A DNA stretch of 64,000 nt from Sutcliffiella halmapala (GTDB taxonomy: Bacteria > Bacillota > Bacilli > Bacillales > Bacillaceae_I): assembly GCF_002019665.1 (NCBI RefSeq), contig NZ_KV917375.1, forward strand, positions 2,584,702-2,648,701, read 5' to 3'. Every line of letters starts with the position of its first letter. The first letter of the stretch is position 1. Below, piece by piece: positions 61,496 to 64,000 of this stretch. Position numbers and translations under genes: made by a program. The notes under the pieces were generated by a model that worked only from the letters and a program-made list of their open reading frames with translations, was not told the origin of the DNA and made no database searches.

Positions 61496-62419
61496 TCAAA
61501 ACTTATTGGATTCATACCATTTAGGTATTTGCATTTCAAAATACTTATGGTCTTCTAACAAAGTGTACAACCTCATTATCATTTGTTCTAATTGCTCTGG
61601 AGCAAAACGTGAAGACCATACAACCGATGAAAAAATCACCATTCCAGAATAAATGGAATACAGCAACCAGAAATCGTCTGGAACTTGGTCATCAAAATAT
61701 CCTTCAATTTGTCCAATTGAAAATGGAACACTTATTTCCCTTTGGAACAAGGCTACTTTCACAAAGTCGTGAAGCGGATCGCCCCAATCAAAATTATCAA
61801 AATCAATGACACCAGCATACTTTTTATCTTTCACTATAATATTTTCCAGGTGAAAATCATCATGTTGAAAGCGGTTGGAACGATTTTTCAAAACATGCTT
61901 ATGCATTTCTATAAAATCAATAATTCTTTCATCATTTTTTATTTTTATCCCGGAAGATTTATAAGCAGCTAAGTACCGATAATGCTTTTCCATCACTCGT
62001 TCATACCAAGAGTTAATGGAGCACGGTGCCTCGTATAAATGCATTTTCGATAATTGTACACCTGCTTCCACTCCAAGGTTATATTGCTCTTCTTCTGTCA
62101 ACGTGTGTATAGCTTCTTTTGCATCTATGCCTTCCATATATGAGTAAACTGTATAGCAGGAATTCTGTTCTTCCACACTTCCTATTTCAATCGGTTTTGG
62201 AACGTTGACATTTAAATGTCGCATATCTTTCAATAGTTTAAATTCCGCTTTCTTCTTTACATACCTTTGCATATCACTTACTCGTAGTAAAAACTTATTT
62301 TCATCTAGAGTAAACACATACTTCGTATCGGACGAATAACCTTTTGTTATTTTTTCAAGTGGAGAGGCATTTTGAAGAAGTTTTACTTTTTCTTGAAGAA
62401 GTTGAATAAGCTCTGTCAT
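61496..62419 (-). CDS. APH-family phosphotransferase
   Basis: 307 residues. Catalytic loop FQHDDFHLENIIV, metal motif VIDFDNFDWGDPLHDF, N-lobe SSDTKYVFTLDENKFLLRVSD. These features fit the APH/choline-kinase fold; the HDD form is usual in aminoglycoside-like members. Substrate unknown. The GNAT gene lies 31 bp upstream and the inositol-phosphatase-like gene beyond, so the three may share a transcript. Confidence 0.85.
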   Translation of the reverse strand: MTELIQLLQEKVKLLQNASPLEKITKGYSSDTKYVFTLDENKFLLRVSDMQRYVKKKAEFKLLKDMRHLNVNVPKPIEIGSVEEQNSCYTVYSYMEGIDAKEAIHTLTEEEQYNLGVEAGVQLSKMHLYEAPCSINSWYERVMEKHYRYLAAYKSSGIKIKNDERIIDFIEMHKHVLKNRSNRFQHDDFHLENIIVKDKKYAGVIDFDNFDWGDPLHDFVKVALFQREISVPFSIGQIEGYFDDQVPDDFWLLYSIYSGMVIFSSVVWSSRFAPEQLEQMIMRLYTLLEDHKYFEMQIPKWYESNKF

Positions 62420-62450
62420 GTATCGTTGTCCTCCATGCTTTCCATCTTTT

Positions 62451-62879
62451 CTATAACACTAGGTCTTTTTTTAAATAATAGTGCTTATAATCTCTCCCAA
62501 CATTGTCAAGGACTCCGAATACTTCATACCCATGTTTTTTGTAAAAATCTAATGCTTGGAAGCTTAGCGTATCCACCTTGATAAAGTCACAGTTCTTCTC
62601 TTTAGCTATCTTTTCTATTTCCAATAATAGTTTAGAACCATAGCCTAGGTGCCTTATGTCTTCTTCTACCATTAACGTGTGAATCTCTAACCAATTCCAA
62701 CAAATTTCACCTAATATTCCTCCATGAATCTTGCCGCTCTCGTCCTTAATAATTAAACTAATTTCTTCATATCTACCTCTAAGATCTACGGGGAAATGCT
62801 TTAAGTTGTATTCATACAATAGATTATTAATATAGTTTTTTTCCTTTGTATCTATTGCTTTCGTAATTTCGAAATCCAT
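62451..62879 (-). CDS. GNAT N-acetyltransferase
   Basis: 142 residues, compact. The acetyl-CoA loop is VEEDIRHLGYGSKLLLEIE (about 79-97) and the end SFQALDFYKKHGYEVFGVLD. ATG 62879 follows GGAG by ten bases; an earlier frame overlaps upstream DNA without a site. Acceptor unknown. Confidence 0.8.
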   Translation of the reverse strand: MDFEITKAIDTKEKNYINNLLYEYNLKHFPVDLRGRYEEISLIIKDESGKIHGGILGEICWNWLEIHTLMVEEDIRHLGYGSKLLLEIEKIAKEKNCDFIKVDTLSFQALDFYKKHGYEVFGVLDNVGRDYKHYYLKKDLVL

Positions 62880-62921
62880 AATGCCATCTCTCCTTATGCA
62901 ATGTTCCATCTGTTTTCCTAG

Positions 62922-63746
62922 TTAGGCAATTTCCGTTGATACATTGGAATGCCTTAACCCCTCATTTATGACTTGCAAGAAATACTCTTTATTGTCTGGA
63001 TGACAAGCAATTAAGTAAGGCTCGTTGCTCATACCTGTAAAGTCATTCCCTTGAAAATCAATGACAATTCCTCCTGCTTCTTTAACCATGAGTATTCCTG
63101 AATATAAGTCATCGCCTTCAGAATTATATAAGATAATACCGTCAATCTCACCTTTAGCTAACATGCACCACTGTAGAGTTGGCGCCCAAAGTCTCATCAT
63201 CCTCTTACAATTCACATCGATATACTGCCTTAGTTTTACCGCTTTTTCTTCATTTTGAACCTGATGCCCTTGTATCCAAGCAATAGTGAATTTTTTTGGA
63301 TTCTCCTTCTTTTTAATTTGTAATGATCTTTCATTACAGTAGGAGCCCCCATTTAAACTAGATATATATAACCGATTTACCATTGGCTCATAAATAACGC
63401 CAAGTACTGGTTCTTGTTTATACAAAAGTGTGATGGAGGATGAAAAGACGGGTAACCCGATTGCAAAATTATTCGTTCCATCTAATGGGTCTATTTGCCA
63501 TAGCCATTCACTTTTTATTCCGTTATCCCCCGCTTCTTCACTATGTATTTGATGATCAGGAAATACCCTACTTATTTCATTCAAGATTACCTCTTCGGCT
63601 AAAAGATCCACTTCCGTAATGACATCCCCATAATCATCTTTTTCTTCCAAACTAGTAAAATGATCAAATCTTTCTTTAGCGATATTCCCTGCTTCTAAAA
63701 TTACTTTGATTGCTACTTCCTTCGCTTTGTTCAAAATAATATCCAT
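62922..63746 (-). CDS. Inositol monophosphatase-family protein
   Basis: 274 residues. The metal and phosphate residues are there: DVITEVD, SEEAG, IDPLDGTNNF and a late DDLYSG in place of the common WDxxAG. The family hydrolyses inositol phosphates, fructose bisphosphate, histidinol phosphate or PAP. Which one acts here is open. AAGGCGG lies five bases before the ATG. First gene of the possible GNAT/phosphotransferase operon. Confidence 0.85.
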   Translation of the reverse strand: MDIILNKAKEVAIKVILEAGNIAKERFDHFTSLEEKDDYGDVITEVDLLAEEVILNEISRVFPDHQIHSEEAGDNGIKSEWLWQIDPLDGTNNFAIGLPVFSSSITLLYKQEPVLGVIYEPMVNRLYISSLNGGSYCNERSLQIKKKENPKKFTIAWIQGHQVQNEEKAVKLRQYIDVNCKRMMRLWAPTLQWCMLAKGEIDGIILYNSEGDDLYSGILMVKEAGGIVIDFQGNDFTGMSNEPYLIACHPDNKEYFLQVINEGLRHSNVSTEIA

Positions 63747-63808
63747 AGTAACCGCCTTTTTATAATAATTTTTATCTACACGTCTTAGATTATAAATATA
63801 GTACTGTT

Positions 63809-64000
63809 TTATTTATTAAGGTTAACAGCTTGTGTTAGTATTTCTTGTAAGATTTCGTTCCAACTATGGTGATAATTTAGAATTTCATCAGGGTTTACAA
63901 AGATTCTTTGCGCTGACTCAAACTCACCTTGAAAATCATTTATTTGCTTTATATCCATTCGATAGAATACTTGATACCCCACTTTCGGATATGAACTATT
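63809..64000 (-). CDS. NUDIX hydrolase, C-terminal part (runs off the window)
   Basis: 63 codons on the minus strand encode SYPKVGYQVFYRMDIKQI, FQGEFESAQRIFVNPDEIL and a final helix ending NLNK with TAA at 63809-63811. The pattern of a strand, then an E-x-x-x-x-R-x-F segment, suits the end of a NUDIX protein. The NUDIX box is beyond the edge, so the assignment is tentative. Confidence 0.55.
   Translation of the reverse strand, partial: NSSYPKVGYQVFYRMDIKQINDFQGEFESAQRIFVNPDEILNYHHSWNEILQEILTQAVNLNK

Noticed and set aside
1-64000. CRISPR array, tRNA, rRNA, prophage or plasmid replication genes
   Set aside because: I looked for regularly spaced repeats, cloverleaf ends and phage or replication motifs and saw none.

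Overview
Low-GC Bacillus-type DNA. The evidence is AGGAGG-like ribosome binding sites, many TTG/GTG starts, lipobox lipoproteins, hairpin-plus-T terminators and several dispersed intergenic repeats of the kind common in Bacillaceae and their relatives. I cannot name the species from sequence alone. There is no rRNA, tRNA, CRISPR array or prophage. Most genes lie on the minus strand as single units or short operons.

Layout. 1-5 kb: MFS exporter with divergent MerR regulator, then a membrane protein and a small lipoprotein. 5-9 kb: rifamycin ADP-ribosyltransferase (arr), a zinc-ribbon protein, and a PAS-GGDEF-EAL cyclic-di-GMP protein. 9-15 kb: a strip of small genes, several broken (peptidase E, cupin, lipoprotein, GNAT). 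15-24 kb: serine-hydrolase-like membrane protein, APH-type phosphotransferases, alpha/beta hydrolase, nucleoside-deoxyribosyltransferase-like protein, a CoaX-like kinase, GNAT, and gene remnants. 24-36 kb: ClbS/DfsB protein, zinc-less dehydrogenase, phosphotransferase, GNAT, MocR/PdxR-type regulator, an Xre regulator with its membrane partner, a P-loop kinase and a methyltransferase. 36-42 kb: a decayed ABC transporter locus, DUF3888 proteins, GNAT, an IS1595 remnant, and an ECF sigma/anti-sigma pair. 43-48 kb: phosphotransferase, an rsgA paralogue behind a leader peptide and terminator, and an IS605-type TnpB element. 48-58 kb: beta-propeller operon, methyltransferase, secreted protein, ArsR regulator, DinB protein, kinase, a second ECF sigma factor whose partner carries a signal-peptidase-like ectodomain, and DUF2785. 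58-64 kb: an ABC exporter with a leader-peptide switch, an EamA exporter, phosphotransferase, GNAT, inositol-phosphatase-family protein and the end of a NUDIX gene.

The window reads as a chromosomal accessory region. It is rich in small-molecule modifying enzymes (arr, four intact APH-like kinases plus a fragment, four intact GNATs plus three remnants, methyltransferases, P-loop kinases) and exporters, each with local control. It is also full of decay: at least three single-base homopolymer frameshifts, two in-frame TAA codons and several truncated genes.

The most interesting signals are regulatory. The ABC exporter has an 18-codon leader whose RNA could pair in two mutually exclusive ways, one covering the exporter's ribosome binding site. 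The rsgA paralogue has a promoter, a 23-codon leader and an intrinsic terminator before its start. Three transporter or regulator promoters have dyads placed exactly where MerR-, Xre- or HxlR/MarR-like proteins would bind. An ECF sigma factor is paired with a membrane protein whose outside domain looks like a catalytically dead signal peptidase I.
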